Of a stretch of 64,000 bases of DNA, positions 1-9,621 are shown in pieces (within the stretch, counting starts at the first letter, position 1; every line of letters begins with the position of its first letter). The notes under the pieces are model-generated. The model searched no databases and was not told where the DNA came from. It worked only from the letters and a program-made list of their open reading frames with translations. The stretch covers positions 310,001 through 374,000 of the forward strand of contig CAVOJD010000009.1 of NCBI GenBank assembly GCA_963696075.1. The letters are read 5' to 3'. Position numbers and translations under genes: made by a program. Origin of the DNA: CAJQQK01 sp963696075 (GTDB lineage: Bacteria > Pseudomonadota > Alphaproteobacteria > Rhizobiales > Hyphomicrobiaceae).

Positions 1-84
1 AAATGAACCTCGATGCATCATGGCTCCAATGTGGCGTCTCAGCGGTTCCGGTTCAATGCGGCTTTTGGGGCAGGCTTAGCGCGC

Positions 85-351
85 TCAACGCCCCAGAATG
101 CGCGCGAGGATGATGACGATCAGCGCGCCGACGGTTGAAACCGCAATCTGGTTGAGCCAGGGGCCGAGGTCGAAGGGCAGATTGAGGAGGCCGTTCTGGA
201 CCAGCGCGCCGCCAATGAACGCACCGATGACGCCGACCAGCATGTTGCGGATCATGCCGCCGCCGCCCAGCAGCAGGCTTGCGAGCCAGCCAGCGGCAAG
301 GCCATTGAGACCCATGATGATATACTTCATGTAAGGTTGTATATCTTCCAT
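85..351 (-). CDS. GlsB/YeaQ/YmgE family small membrane protein
   Basis: An 88-residue, very hydrophobic protein with three membrane segments (about residues 9-28, 34-54 and 66-86). Its glycine-rich hairpins (LLLGGGG; VGVIGAFIGGALV) are the signature of the GlsB/YeaQ/YmgE 'transglycosylase-associated' family. Members are inner-membrane proteins linked to stress responses; their biochemical role is unknown. The start at 351 is preceded by a good RBS (GAGGGA, about 3-4 bases before ATG). A paralogue lies immediately upstream on the same strand with 55 bases between them, so the two are probably co-transcribed. The family call is firm; the function is not. Confidence 0.85.
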   Translation of the reverse strand: MEDIQPYMKYIIMGLNGLAAGWLASLLLGGGGMIRNMLVGVIGAFIGGALVQNGLLNLPFDLGPWLNQIAVSTVGALIVIILARILGR

Positions 352-406
352 CGTTCCCTCTTCGCCAAGAACCGGGCTGGTTGGCGGTGTTCTGCGTGTG
401 TGTTGA

Positions 407-655
407 TCAGGCGATCAGCCGCGCCAGAATAACGACGATAATGGCGCCGATCGTGGATGTTGCGATCTGCGAGACGAGCGGGTTCTTGATGCCGAGATTG
501 ACGCCTGCCGCATTGAGCAGGAAGCCGCCGACGAATGAGCCTATGACGCCGCTGATCAGGTAGGTGAGCAAGCCACCGCCGCCAACGATCAGGCTTGCGA
601 GGAAACCGGCGACGAGGCCGATCACGAGGAAGATTGCGAGTGCTTTACCGTCCAT
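407..655 (-). CDS. GlsB/YeaQ/YmgE family small membrane protein (second copy)
   Basis: An 82-residue protein of the same family as its downstream neighbour, with the matching core (ASLIVGGGG, ISGVIGSFVGGFLL, TIGAIIVVILARL). The frame stays open upstream to 760, but those extra codons are polar, overlap the end of lpdA and lack family resemblance. The ATG at 655 has an AAAAGGCGA RBS and starts right at the first membrane segment, so I chose it. The pair looks like a tandem duplication that has since diverged. It lies just downstream of lpdA, but nothing shows a functional link to pyruvate dehydrogenase. Confidence 0.85.
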   Translation of the reverse strand: MDGKALAIFLVIGLVAGFLASLIVGGGGLLTYLISGVIGSFVGGFLLNAAGVNLGIKNPLVSQIATSTIGAIIVVILARLIA

Positions 656-737
656 GGCCGTCGCCTTTTCTGTAGGTGCAGATCTGCGACTCAATTGTCC
701 GCAACAAGGATACGCCGGATTGTTACGACGTCGCTGT

Positions 738-2177
738 CTACATATGAATGACCCGTCCATAGGCGTCGAGCACGCTTTCGTGCATCATTTCCGACAGCGT
801 CGGGTGTGGGAACACGGTGTGCATGAGTTCCTGCTCGGTCGTCTCGAGGCCCATGGCGACGACGTAACCCTGGATCAGCTCGGTGACTTCCGTGCCGATC
901 ATGTGCGCGCCGAGGAGCTGACCGGTCTTGGCATCGAACACCGTCTTGATCAGGCCCTCTGGTTCACCGAGCGCGATTGCCTTGCCGTTGCCGATGAAGG
1001 GGAAGCGGCCGACCTTGATCTCGTGGCCGGCTTCCTTGGCCTTGGCTTCGGTCAGGCCGACGGAGGCGATCTGGGGATGACAATAGGTGCAGCCGGGGAT
1101 CTGGTTCTTATCCATCGCGTGGGTGTCGAGGCCCTTGATGGTTTCGACACAAATGACGCCTTCATGTTCGGCCTTGTGGGCGAGCATTGGGGGACCTGCG
1201 ACATCGCCGATGGCGTACAGACCTTTGACGTTGGTGCGGCCATAGCCGTCGGCAACGATACAGCCGCGGTCGGTCTTAACGCCGAGGGCTTCAAGGCCGA
1301 GGTTCTCGATATTGCCCTGGACGCCGACGGCGGAGATCAGGCGTTCGGCTTCGATGAGCTGAGATTTGCCATCGCCGAGGACGACGGTGGCGCGGACGCC
1401 ATTGGCCGACTTCTCGACCTTCTCGACCTTGGCGCCGGTGAGGATCTTCATGCCCTGCTTTTCGAAGGCCTTGCGGGCGAGGCCGGAAATCTCGGCGTCT
1501 TCGACGGGCAGGACGCGGTCCATCAATTCAACGACCGTCACCTCCGCGCCGAGCGTGCGATAGAACGAGGCGAACTCGATGCCGATCGCGCCCGAGCCCA
1601 TCACGATGAGTGACTTCGGCATCTCCTTGGGCACCATCGCCTCGAAGTAGGTCCAGATGCGATCGCCGTCGGGTTCGATGCCGGGAAGAATGCGCGGGCG
1701 GGCGCCGGTTGCGACGATGATGTGCTTGGCCTCATAGGCGCCGGCGCCGAGGGTGCCCTTGGGCACGGGGTTTTGCGGTTCAACCGCTGGCTTGGAGGGG
1801 GCGCCGACCTGGATCTTGCCGGGGGCGGTGAGTTTGGCTTCGCCCCAGATTACGTCGACCTTGTTCTTCTTCAGGAGGAAGCCGACGCCGCCGTTCAACT
1901 GGGCGGAGACACCGCGAGAGCGTTTCACGATGGCAGCGGTGTCGGGCTTGATCTCGCCGGAAAGGGTGAGGCCGTAGTCCTTGGCGTGGGTTGCCTGATG
2001 GTAGACGTCGGCGGAGCGCAACAGCGCCTTGGTCGGGATACAGCCCCAGTTCAGGCAGATGCCGCCGAGGTGCTCGCGTTCGACAATGGCCGTCTTGAGG
2101 CCCAACTGGGCGGCGCGGATGGCGGTCACGTAGCCGCCGGGGCCGGAGCCGATCACGATCACGTCGTAAGCACTCAT
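738..2177 (-). CDS. lpdA: Dihydrolipoyl dehydrogenase (E3)
   Basis: This 479-residue flavoprotein re-oxidises the dihydrolipoyl group of 2-oxoacid dehydrogenase complexes and passes the electrons through FAD to NAD+. Visible motifs, in order: the N-terminal FAD Rossmann motif GSGPGGYVTA; the redox-active disulfide CLNWGC near residues 41-46; a second Rossmann motif GSGAIGIEFA for NAD; the FAD contact YAIGDV; and the C-terminal HPTLSE that carries the catalytic histidine. Length is normal. It is the last gene of the pdhA-Uma2-pdhB-pdhC-lipoprotein-lpdA series on the minus strand, so it is very probably the E3 of that pyruvate dehydrogenase. Confidence 0.97.
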   Translation of the reverse strand: MSAYDVIVIGSGPGGYVTAIRAAQLGLKTAIVEREHLGGICLNWGCIPTKALLRSADVYHQATHAKDYGLTLSGEIKPDTAAIVKRSRGVSAQLNGGVGFLLKKNKVDVIWGEAKLTAPGKIQVGAPSKPAVEPQNPVPKGTLGAGAYEAKHIIVATGARPRILPGIEPDGDRIWTYFEAMVPKEMPKSLIVMGSGAIGIEFASFYRTLGAEVTVVELMDRVLPVEDAEISGLARKAFEKQGMKILTGAKVEKVEKSANGVRATVVLGDGKSQLIEAERLISAVGVQGNIENLGLEALGVKTDRGCIVADGYGRTNVKGLYAIGDVAGPPMLAHKAEHEGVICVETIKGLDTHAMDKNQIPGCTYCHPQIASVGLTEAKAKEAGHEIKVGRFPFIGNGKAIALGEPEGLIKTVFDAKTGQLLGAHMIGTEVTELIQGYVVAMGLETTEQELMHTVFPHPTLSEMMHESVLDAYGRVIHM

Positions 2178-2247
2178 ACCGTTTCATTCTCCCAAATCGT
2201 CCGACCGTGTCGGAGCGCATCGCATCGATCTACTCGCCTGAAAGCAT

Positions 2248-2280
2248 AAAGGACCGCGCCTGGCAACGGCACGGTCCTTT
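2248..2280 (-). terminator. Hairpin downstream of the PDH-associated lipoprotein gene
   Basis: A 9-bp perfect stem (AAAGGACCG / CGGTCCTTT) with a 15-base loop lies between the lipoprotein stop and the lpdA start. Both flanks are AT-rich, with short U-tracts either way, so it may terminate or attenuate transcription before lpdA. It is not a strong textbook terminator. Confidence 0.45.
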
Positions 2281-2335
2281 CGTTTGATATCCTAAACCCC
2301 GGCGGGCAGCGAGGCCAGGACCAATCCGGGCGGGT

Positions 2336-2905
2336 TCAGCGGGACGCCGCGGCATTCAGGATCGTCGGCGTGGCGGCCGCCGTGACAGCCGATTGGGCCT
2401 TTTGTTTTACCGCGCTCGTGGCCGTCGTTGCAGCCTGTGTCGCAACTTTGTTGGTCGCGGTGGTTGCCGCGTTGGTGGCAGCCGTCTGGGCGGCGTTGGC
2501 CGCGGCATTGGTCACGGCTGTCCGGGCGGGGTTGGCGGCAGCGTTGACGGGGGTGGGTGCCGCTGCGGCGGTCTGGGTGGGAACCGTCGAGCAGCGCGCC
2601 TGGAAGTCCTTGTTCATCGCATCCAATTCGGCAACTTTGGCAAGCGAGGTGCGTTTGATGTTGACGATGCGTGGCTTGTTCTCAGCGTTGGCGACGTCGG
2701 CAACGCGGCCCGGCGTGCCCTCGGCACGGGCTTCGTTGATCTTGGCTGCGAGCGTGACGCACGCAGGATCAATCGATGGCTTAGCTGCCGTTCTCGTTGG
2801 CTCGAGCGACGCCGTGGTCAGTCCGAGGCCATCATTGTTGGCGCAACCGGCGAGAAGTGCTGCGGCCACGAAGCCGGTGGCTGCAATTATAATCATCAGG
2901 CGCAT
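2336..2905 (-). CDS. Alanine-rich lipoprotein encoded in the PDH cluster
   Basis: A 189-residue predicted lipoprotein. The signal sequence ends in the lipobox LLAGC with the lipidated cysteine at residue 21. The start at 2905 is preceded by a strong GGGGGAGGCGG RBS; an upstream in-frame start lacks such support. The middle (about residues 40-105) has two cysteines and a charged region with RAEGTPGRV and LDAMNKDFQARC. The last 80 residues are low-complexity Ala/Thr/Asn repeats resembling a long amphipathic helix. It lies between pdhC and lpdA on the same strand. Nothing indicates a metabolic role; an envelope or periplasmic function is inferred from the lipobox alone. Confidence 0.75.
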   Translation of the reverse strand: MRLMIIIAATGFVAAALLAGCANNDGLGLTTASLEPTRTAAKPSIDPACVTLAAKINEARAEGTPGRVADVANAENKPRIVNIKRTSLAKVAELDAMNKDFQARCSTVPTQTAAAAPTPVNAAANPARTAVTNAAANAAQTAATNAATTATNKVATQAATTATSAVKQKAQSAVTAAATPTILNAAASR

Positions 2906-3139
2906 TGGTCCGCCTCCCCCCTTTACGGATCGAATCATTCTTAGGTGACTCGACGGTGCGCGCGCCTTTTGGGAGCGACAAGTCAGGGGGGAGGGGAATC
3001 ACCGGGAAATCCCCAGCGCCTTTCATCCGCACGGAAATCAAAAAAGGACTGTTGCGACGACGCCACCAGACTCACTGGTTTGCCGCGCGACCGCGCCGGG
3101 ATCGGAACGCTGGCGCAGTGGTTGCTGCCCCTGCCTGGG

Positions 3140-4522
3140 TCACACCAGCATGCGCACAGGGTCTTCGATGAAGCCTTTGAATGCATTCAAGAGTTGTGCA
3201 CCCAGCGCACCGTCGACGACGCGGTGGTCGCACGAGAGGGTGCAGCTCATGACGGTTGCAACGCGGACCTGGTCGCCATCGACGATCGCGCGCTTCTCAC
3301 CGGCGCCGACGGCAAGAATCGTTGCGTGCGGCGGATTGATCACCGCGTCGAATGATTTGATTCCGAACATGCCGAGGTTCGAAATCGATGTCGTGCCACC
3401 CTGATACTCGTGCGGTGCGAGACGGCGGTTACGGGCGCGTTCGGCGAGTTCCTTCATCTCATTCGAGATCTCGCCAAGCGATTTGAACTCTGCGTGGCGA
3501 ATGACGGGCGTGAAGAGGCCGCCTTCGACCGCGACCGCGACGCCGACGTCGGAATGGCGATGACGCAGCATGCCGTTTTCGGTCCAGGTGGCATTCGCGC
3601 CGGGCACTTGCTGGAGGGCCAGCGCCAACGCCTTGATGACGAAGTCGTTGACCGAGAGCTTGTAGGCGCGCGGACCGTCCTTCGGGGCGGCCTCGTTCAT
3701 GCGGCTGCGGGCACGCAGGAGTTCATCGAGCACGCACTCGATCGTCAGATAGAAATGCGGAATGGTCTGCTTCGACTGGGTCAGGCGTTCTGCAATGATC
3801 TTGCGCATGCCGTCGTGGGGCACGACGTCGTAATCGCCTTCTTCATAGAGCGCGAGGATCTTGTCGTCGGCCATTGCCGGCGTGAGCTGGGTTTGCGGGA
3901 CGGTCAGGGCCTGACCGCCACCCTTCGCCTTCTGGGCGCTTGCGCCGCCGGCTGCGATCAGCTTGTCGACATCGCGTTTGACGATGCGCCCGTGGGGGCC
4001 GCTGCCGTCAATCTGGCCAAGGTCGAGACCGGCTTCGACGGCGAGGCGGCGGGCGAGCGGCGAAATGGCGATGCGCCCGCCGGATGGCGCGCTCTTGGCC
4101 GGGGCCTGGGAACCGGCGCCGTTGGTTGCGACGGGGGCAGCGGCTGGGCCCTTGGATGGCGCGTTGGCGCCATTGTCGTTCGAGGCCTTGGCGGATGGGG
4201 CTGGCGCGTCGCCGGCGCTTGCTTGTCGGGGCGGTGGGGCGGCTGGGGCTTCGGCCGATGCAAGCGCACTGTCGTCTTCACCTTCCTCGAGGAGGACGGC
4301 GATCGGCGTATTGACCTTGACGCCTTCGGTGCCAGCCTCAATCAGGATCTTGCCGACGCGGCCCTCTTCGACCGCCTCGACCTCCATCGTCGCCTTGTCG
4401 GTCTCGATTTCGGCGATGACCATGCCGGAGGTAACCTCGTCACCCTCTTTGACCAGCCAGGTGGCGAGTTTGCCCTCTTCCATGGTGGGCGACAGGGCGG
4501 GCATCAAAATCTGGATCGGCAT
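3140..4522 (-). CDS. pdhC: Pyruvate dehydrogenase E2, dihydrolipoamide acetyltransferase
   Basis: This 460-residue enzyme transfers the acetyl group from lipoyl-lysine to CoA and forms the core of the pyruvate dehydrogenase complex. An N-terminal lipoyl domain spans residues 1-80, with the lipoylated lysine in TDKATME (K43). An Ala/Pro/Ser linker follows (about 85-148), then a peripheral subunit-binding domain (about 150-190, ISPLARRLA...GRIVKRDV) and the acetyltransferase domain to the end, with the catalytic SCDHRVVDGA motif. The ATG at 4522 was chosen because the lipoyl domain begins there and a GGGAAACG RBS precedes it. It lies 46 bases after pdhB. Confidence 0.96.
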   Translation of the reverse strand: MPIQILMPALSPTMEEGKLATWLVKEGDEVTSGMVIAEIETDKATMEVEAVEEGRVGKILIEAGTEGVKVNTPIAVLLEEGEDDSALASAEAPAAPPPRQASAGDAPAPSAKASNDNGANAPSKGPAAAPVATNGAGSQAPAKSAPSGGRIAISPLARRLAVEAGLDLGQIDGSGPHGRIVKRDVDKLIAAGGASAQKAKGGGQALTVPQTQLTPAMADDKILALYEEGDYDVVPHDGMRKIIAERLTQSKQTIPHFYLTIECVLDELLRARSRMNEAAPKDGPRAYKLSVNDFVIKALALALQQVPGANATWTENGMLRHRHSDVGVAVAVEGGLFTPVIRHAEFKSLGEISNEMKELAERARNRRLAPHEYQGGTTSISNLGMFGIKSFDAVINPPHATILAVGAGEKRAIVDGDQVRVATVMSCTLSCDHRVVDGALGAQLLNAFKGFIEDPVRMLV

Positions 4523-4568
4523 GGACGTTTCCCGGGGCCTCGTTTGGGCCGTTGTAGTTCCAAAAGGC

Positions 4569-5975
4569 TCACAGTGCGTAGCAGACCGACTTGGCGGCGT
4601 GGACGACCTGGTCGACGGATGGCAGGGCAAGGGCCTCGAGGTTGGCCGCGTACGGCATCGGCACGTCGGCGCCGGAGACCTTGGCAGGGGGCGCGTCGAG
4701 ATAGTCGAACGCCTGGATCGCGACCTGGGCACAGATCTCGGAGCCGACGGAGCAGACCGGCCAGGCTTCCTCGACGGTGACGATGCGATTGGTCTTCCTG
4801 ACGGAGCCCAGGATCGTGTCCCAATCGATCGGGCGCAGGGAGCGCAGATCGATGACTTCGGCGGAGATACCGTCCTGGCTGAGCTTTTCGGCGGCTTCGA
4901 GCGCGTACTTCATGCCGCGGGCGAACGAGACGATCGTGACGTCGTCACCGGGCCGCACGATCTTGGCCTTGCCGATCGGGACCAGCCAATCCTCGATGTC
5001 GGGAACCTCGCCTTCGCCGCCATAGAGCATTTCGTTTTCGAGGACGAGGACGGGGTTGGGATCGCGGATCGCGGATTTCAGGAGGCCCTTGGCATCGGCC
5101 GGGTTCGAGGGGGCGACGACCTTGAGGCCGGGGACGTGGGCATACCAGGCGGAATAACACTGCGAGTGCTGGGCTGCGACGCGGGCGGCTGCGCCGTTGG
5201 GGCCGCGGAAGACGATCGGGCAACCCATCTGGCCACCCGACATGTAAAGCGTCTTTGCGGCCGAGTTGATGATCTGGTCGATCGCCTGCATGGCGAAGTT
5301 CCAGGTCATGAACTCGACAATCGGCTTCAGGCCCGCGAAGGCTGCACCAACGCCGATGCCGGCAAAGCCCTGTTCGGTGATCGGCGTGTCAATGACTCGC
5401 TTTTCGCCAAATTCGTCGAGGAGCCCCTGGCTGACCTTATAGGCGCCCTGGTACTGGGCGACCTCCTCACCCATCAGGAAGACATTGCCATCGCGGCGCA
5501 TCTCTTCGGCCATCGCATCACGCAGCGCTTCGCGCATGGTGATCTTGGTCATGGCCGTGCCGGCGGGCACGTCGGGTTCGGGCAAGATTTCGGGGGCGGG
5601 CGCGTCGAAGCTCTTGGCTGCCGGCGGCGCCGGGTCCTGCGACTGGGACTGGGCGGTACCAGCTGCGGCTGGCGCGGGTTCGCTCGCGCCATTGGTGGTG
5701 GCGGCTGCCTTGGCGACATCGCCCGCGGTCTCGCCCTCGCCCAGGATGACGGCGATCGGCGTGTTGACCTTTACGCCTTCGGTGCCTTCATCGACGAGGA
5801 TTTCGTGGAGCGTGCCCTCGTCGACGGCTTCGACTTCCATCGTCGCCTTGTCGGTTTCGATCTCGGCGATGACCATGCCGGACTTGATCTCGTCGCCCGC
5901 GGCTACGAGCCATTTGGCGAGTTTGCCTTCCTCCATGGTGGGAGAGAGGGCCGGCATCAGGACTTGGGTTGGCAT
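4569..5975 (-). CDS. pdhB: Pyruvate dehydrogenase E1 beta with N-terminal lipoyl domain
   Basis: A 468-residue protein, longer than the roughly 330 residues of a plain E1 beta because it starts with a complete lipoyl domain (residues 1-80, TDKATME with K43) and an Ala/Pro-rich linker (about 85-140). The E1 beta part (about 143-468) begins TMREALRDAM and contains the ThDP/E1-alpha interface segments EEVAQYQGAYKVSQGL and EQGFAGIGVGAAF. Together with PdhA it decarboxylates pyruvate and acetylates lipoyl groups. Lipoylated E1 beta is known from alphaproteobacteria. The lipoyl domain is nearly identical to that of PdhC over its first 50 residues, suggesting a shared origin. Confidence 0.96.
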   Translation of the reverse strand: MPTQVLMPALSPTMEEGKLAKWLVAAGDEIKSGMVIAEIETDKATMEVEAVDEGTLHEILVDEGTEGVKVNTPIAVILGEGETAGDVAKAAATTNGASEPAPAAAGTAQSQSQDPAPPAAKSFDAPAPEILPEPDVPAGTAMTKITMREALRDAMAEEMRRDGNVFLMGEEVAQYQGAYKVSQGLLDEFGEKRVIDTPITEQGFAGIGVGAAFAGLKPIVEFMTWNFAMQAIDQIINSAAKTLYMSGGQMGCPIVFRGPNGAAARVAAQHSQCYSAWYAHVPGLKVVAPSNPADAKGLLKSAIRDPNPVLVLENEMLYGGEGEVPDIEDWLVPIGKAKIVRPGDDVTIVSFARGMKYALEAAEKLSQDGISAEVIDLRSLRPIDWDTILGSVRKTNRIVTVEEAWPVCSVGSEICAQVAIQAFDYLDAPPAKVSGADVPMPYAANLEALALPSVDQVVHAAKSVCYAL

Positions 5976-5987
5976 GTGGGCGGGCTC

Positions 5988-6575
5988 TTAGGTTTCGGAC
6001 GGGTTTGCGGGTGCATCGGGCCACAGGGCACCGAGCGAGAAGGTGACAGCGTCAAAGGGCGGGGCTGCGACGTCGTCATCGTCGAAAAAGGTGTCGGTCA
6101 GTTTCCAATCGGCGACATCTCTGGTGAGGACTTCGAGCGTTCGGGTTGCGGGATCGATGTACCAGAGATGGGCGACGCCGATCTCGGCGTAGATCAGTCG
6201 CTTGGTGCCTTTGTCGACGCGCTGGGTCGAGGGCGAGAGGAACTCGCAGGCCCAATCGGGGGCGGTTTCGAAATAGGCGGTTTCGGGAAGGCTGGGCATA
6301 CGCTCGATGCGCCATCCGGCGATGTCGGGGACGATGACATGGCCTGCGATATGGAGCTCAGGTTCAAAGAGGATGATCCAGCCGCCGGGGCCGCCCTGGC
6401 CCTTGCCGAAGGGGCCAATTAATTCGTACCCGAGGATTGACGCCGCAAAGGCATGACGCGGCGCGGGCCGCGGGTGCTGGAACAGGCGATCGTACAGGAT
6501 CTCGCCGACAACATTCGGCGGCAAGGCCTCAATGTCGGCGTAGGTCGCTGGTTTTTCGATCGTTTGTCCCATCAT
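5988..6575 (-). CDS. Uma2 family (DUF820) putative endonuclease inside the PDH operon
   Basis: A 195-residue protein with the Uma2/DUF820 restriction-endonuclease-like pattern: an early VPDIAGWR (metal-binding Asp), then WACEFLSPST (Glu) and DKGTKRLIYAEIGV (Lys), followed by LWYIDPATRTLEV. These three residues match the PD-(D/E)xK core. Uma2 proteins are abundant in cyanobacteria and scattered elsewhere; their substrate is mostly unknown. The gene starts 31 bases after the pdhA stop and ends 12 bases before pdhB, so it is transcribed with the dehydrogenase. Two adjacent ATGs (6575, 6572) are possible starts, neither with a strong RBS. The family call is good; the role is unknown. Confidence 0.8.
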   Translation of the reverse strand: MMGQTIEKPATYADIEALPPNVVGEILYDRLFQHPRPAPRHAFAASILGYELIGPFGKGQGGPGGWIILFEPELHIAGHVIVPDIAGWRIERMPSLPETAYFETAPDWACEFLSPSTQRVDKGTKRLIYAEIGVAHLWYIDPATRTLEVLTRDVADWKLTDTFFDDDDVAAPPFDAVTFSLGALWPDAPANPSET

Positions 6576-6606
6576 GTTCGCTTGGCTTACGCCTCTCGCC
6601 GGTTCG

Positions 6607-7620
6607 TCACGCCGCCTCACCCTCGACCGGCAAAAGCACATCCGTCCAGAGCTCGCTCTCGTCGGGCTCGGGATCGTTCTGGGCGAATTCGGCGGCTTCG
6701 TTGATGACGGCGCGAATGTCGCGGTCGATGCTCTTCAGGTCGTCTTCGCTGACGTGACCGGCCGCAATCAGGCGCTGGCGCACCATCTCGATCGGGTCCT
6801 GCTCGGAGCGCACTTTGTCGACCTCTTCTCTCGTGCGGTACTTGGCGGGGTCCGACATCGAGTGGCCGCGGTAGCGATAGGTGAGCATTTCGAGGATATA
6901 GGGGCCGTTGCCTTCGCGCATGTGGGCGACGACGCGTTCACCGGCCGCTTTCACCGCGCGCACATCCATGCCGTCGACCTTTTCGCCTGGGATGGCGAAT
7001 GAGGCGCCGCGCTGGGAGAAATCCGTGGTCGAGGAGGAGCGCTCGGTCGAGGTGCCCATCGCATATTTGTTATTCTCGATGACAAAGACGATGGGCAGAT
7101 CCCAGAGTTTGGCCATGTTGAAGGTCTCATAGACCTGGCCCTGGTTGGCGGCCCCATCGCCGAAGTAGCAGAAGCAGACGTTGTCGTTGCCCCGGTAGCG
7201 GTTGGCGAAAGCGAGGCCCGCGCCGAGCGGCACCGACGCGCCGACGATGCCGTGGCCGCCGTAGAAATGCTTCTCCTTCGAGAACATGTGCATCGAGCCG
7301 CCCTTGCCGCGCGAATAGCCGCCCTGGCGCCCCGTCAATTCGGCCATGACGCCCTTCGGGTCCATGCCGGTTGCGAGCATATGGCCGTGGTCGCGGTAGG
7401 TGGTGATGACCTGATCACCCTCCTTGGCGCACATCTGGAGGCCGACGACGACCGCTTCCTGGCCGATGTAGAGGTGGCAGAAGCCGCCGATGAAGCCCAT
7501 GCCGTAGAGCTGGCCGGCCTTTTCCTCGAAGCGGCGGATCAGAAGCATCTCGCGATAGGCGGTCAGATCATCTTCTTGGGTGAAGGTCGCGGTCTCTTGG
7601 GTCGCGGTCTGGCTCGCCAT
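6607..7620 (-). CDS. pdhA: Pyruvate dehydrogenase E1 component, alpha subunit
   Basis: This 337-residue protein pairs with PdhB to form the ThDP-dependent E1 that decarboxylates pyruvate. The ThDP-binding motif runs from GDGAANQGQVYE to IENN; the conserved loop YRYRGHSMSDP lies near residue 250. The N-terminus (LTAYREMLLIRRFEEKAGQLYG) is typical of E1 alpha of heterotetrameric complexes. The start is set by a CGGAG RBS just before ATG at 7620. It is the first dehydrogenase gene of the minus-strand cluster; ftsB lies 157 bases upstream, which leaves room for a promoter. Confidence 0.97.
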   Translation of the reverse strand: MASQTATQETATFTQEDDLTAYREMLLIRRFEEKAGQLYGMGFIGGFCHLYIGQEAVVVGLQMCAKEGDQVITTYRDHGHMLATGMDPKGVMAELTGRQGGYSRGKGGSMHMFSKEKHFYGGHGIVGASVPLGAGLAFANRYRGNDNVCFCYFGDGAANQGQVYETFNMAKLWDLPIVFVIENNKYAMGTSTERSSSTTDFSQRGASFAIPGEKVDGMDVRAVKAAGERVVAHMREGNGPYILEMLTYRYRGHSMSDPAKYRTREEVDKVRSEQDPIEMVRQRLIAAGHVSEDDLKSIDRDIRAVINEAAEFAQNDPEPDESELWTDVLLPVEGEAA

Positions 7621-7777
7621 GCGGTTCTCCGGAGGGTTTGGACTGCGCGTCGTGCGCTCCCTCTCTCATTACAACGCCCTATTCGCCCTTGCCAACAGCC
7701 GAAAAGCGACTTCGTTGAGGGTTAACCATGAGTAAAGATGAAAATACGCTCGCACGCAGGGTCTCAAGGCATCGCGA

Positions 7778-8095
7778 TCAGCGTTGTGGCTGGCTCAGGC
7801 GCAGGGTTGCCGGCTTTTCGTAACCGAGGATTCGGCGGGCGCCCTCCTCGACGAGATCGGGGTGGGGCGGGTCCTGCAGGTTGCGCACATCCGTTGCGAG
7901 GCGGTCGCGATGGGCCTGGAGGGCGGCAAGTTTTGCGCTCAGTGTCCGCGCGTCGTGGGACAACTCGCCGTGGGCCGAGAGGCCGTAGCGGCCATAGACG
8001 GCGTGATGGGCGAAATAGGCCGTGATGAAGAGGGCGGCTGCGAGCAGCAGCAGCCTCAGCGCGCGGGGGCGGCGTTTCGTGTTGCGTCTGGCCAA
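7778..8095 (-). CDS. ftsB: FtsB/DivIC family septum formation initiator
   Basis: A 105-residue bitopic membrane protein: a basic N-terminus (MARRNTKRRPR), one membrane segment (about 14-34), then a coiled-coil stretch rich in Leu and Ala (about 45-80), ending with the family's EEGARRILGYEKP motif. FtsB works with FtsL and FtsQ in the divisome. The gene lies between eno and pdhA on the same strand, the usual position of ftsB next to eno in proteobacteria. The length matches the family. Confidence 0.88.
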   Translation of the reverse strand: MARRNTKRRPRALRLLLLAAALFITAYFAHHAVYGRYGLSAHGELSHDARTLSAKLAALQAHRDRLATDVRNLQDPPHPDLVEEGARRILGYEKPATLRLSQPQR

Positions 8096-8184
8096 GGTGT
8101 CGTCCCGGCATAAAAGAGGGTTGCCGGGGACGACTATCGTGTCTGCGCTTTAACGGCGGGTTAACCAAGGTCCCGCTGGCACGA

Positions 8185-9477
<1,293 letters not shown>

Positions 9478-9621
9478 CGGCTTATGGCTCCGGGCTGGAA
9501 TGCAGGCATCGCCGGCGAGATGGACTTGCCGGCGGCAGCTGCCCCATGGCAGCCTGCCCGCGTTGTAGCCATGGTGTCCGGTTTGGCAAGACCGGGGTGT
9601 CGTTCCCGCACAAAGACGTTA

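Noticed and set aside
3963..6422. Long plus-strand open frame (819 codons) across pdhC and pdhB, and similar ones at 564-1613, 3410-4780, 42818-44182 and 39269-40390
   Set aside because: They are antisense shadows of high-GC genes with clear families; their translations show Arg/Gly/Asp-rich composition without motifs.
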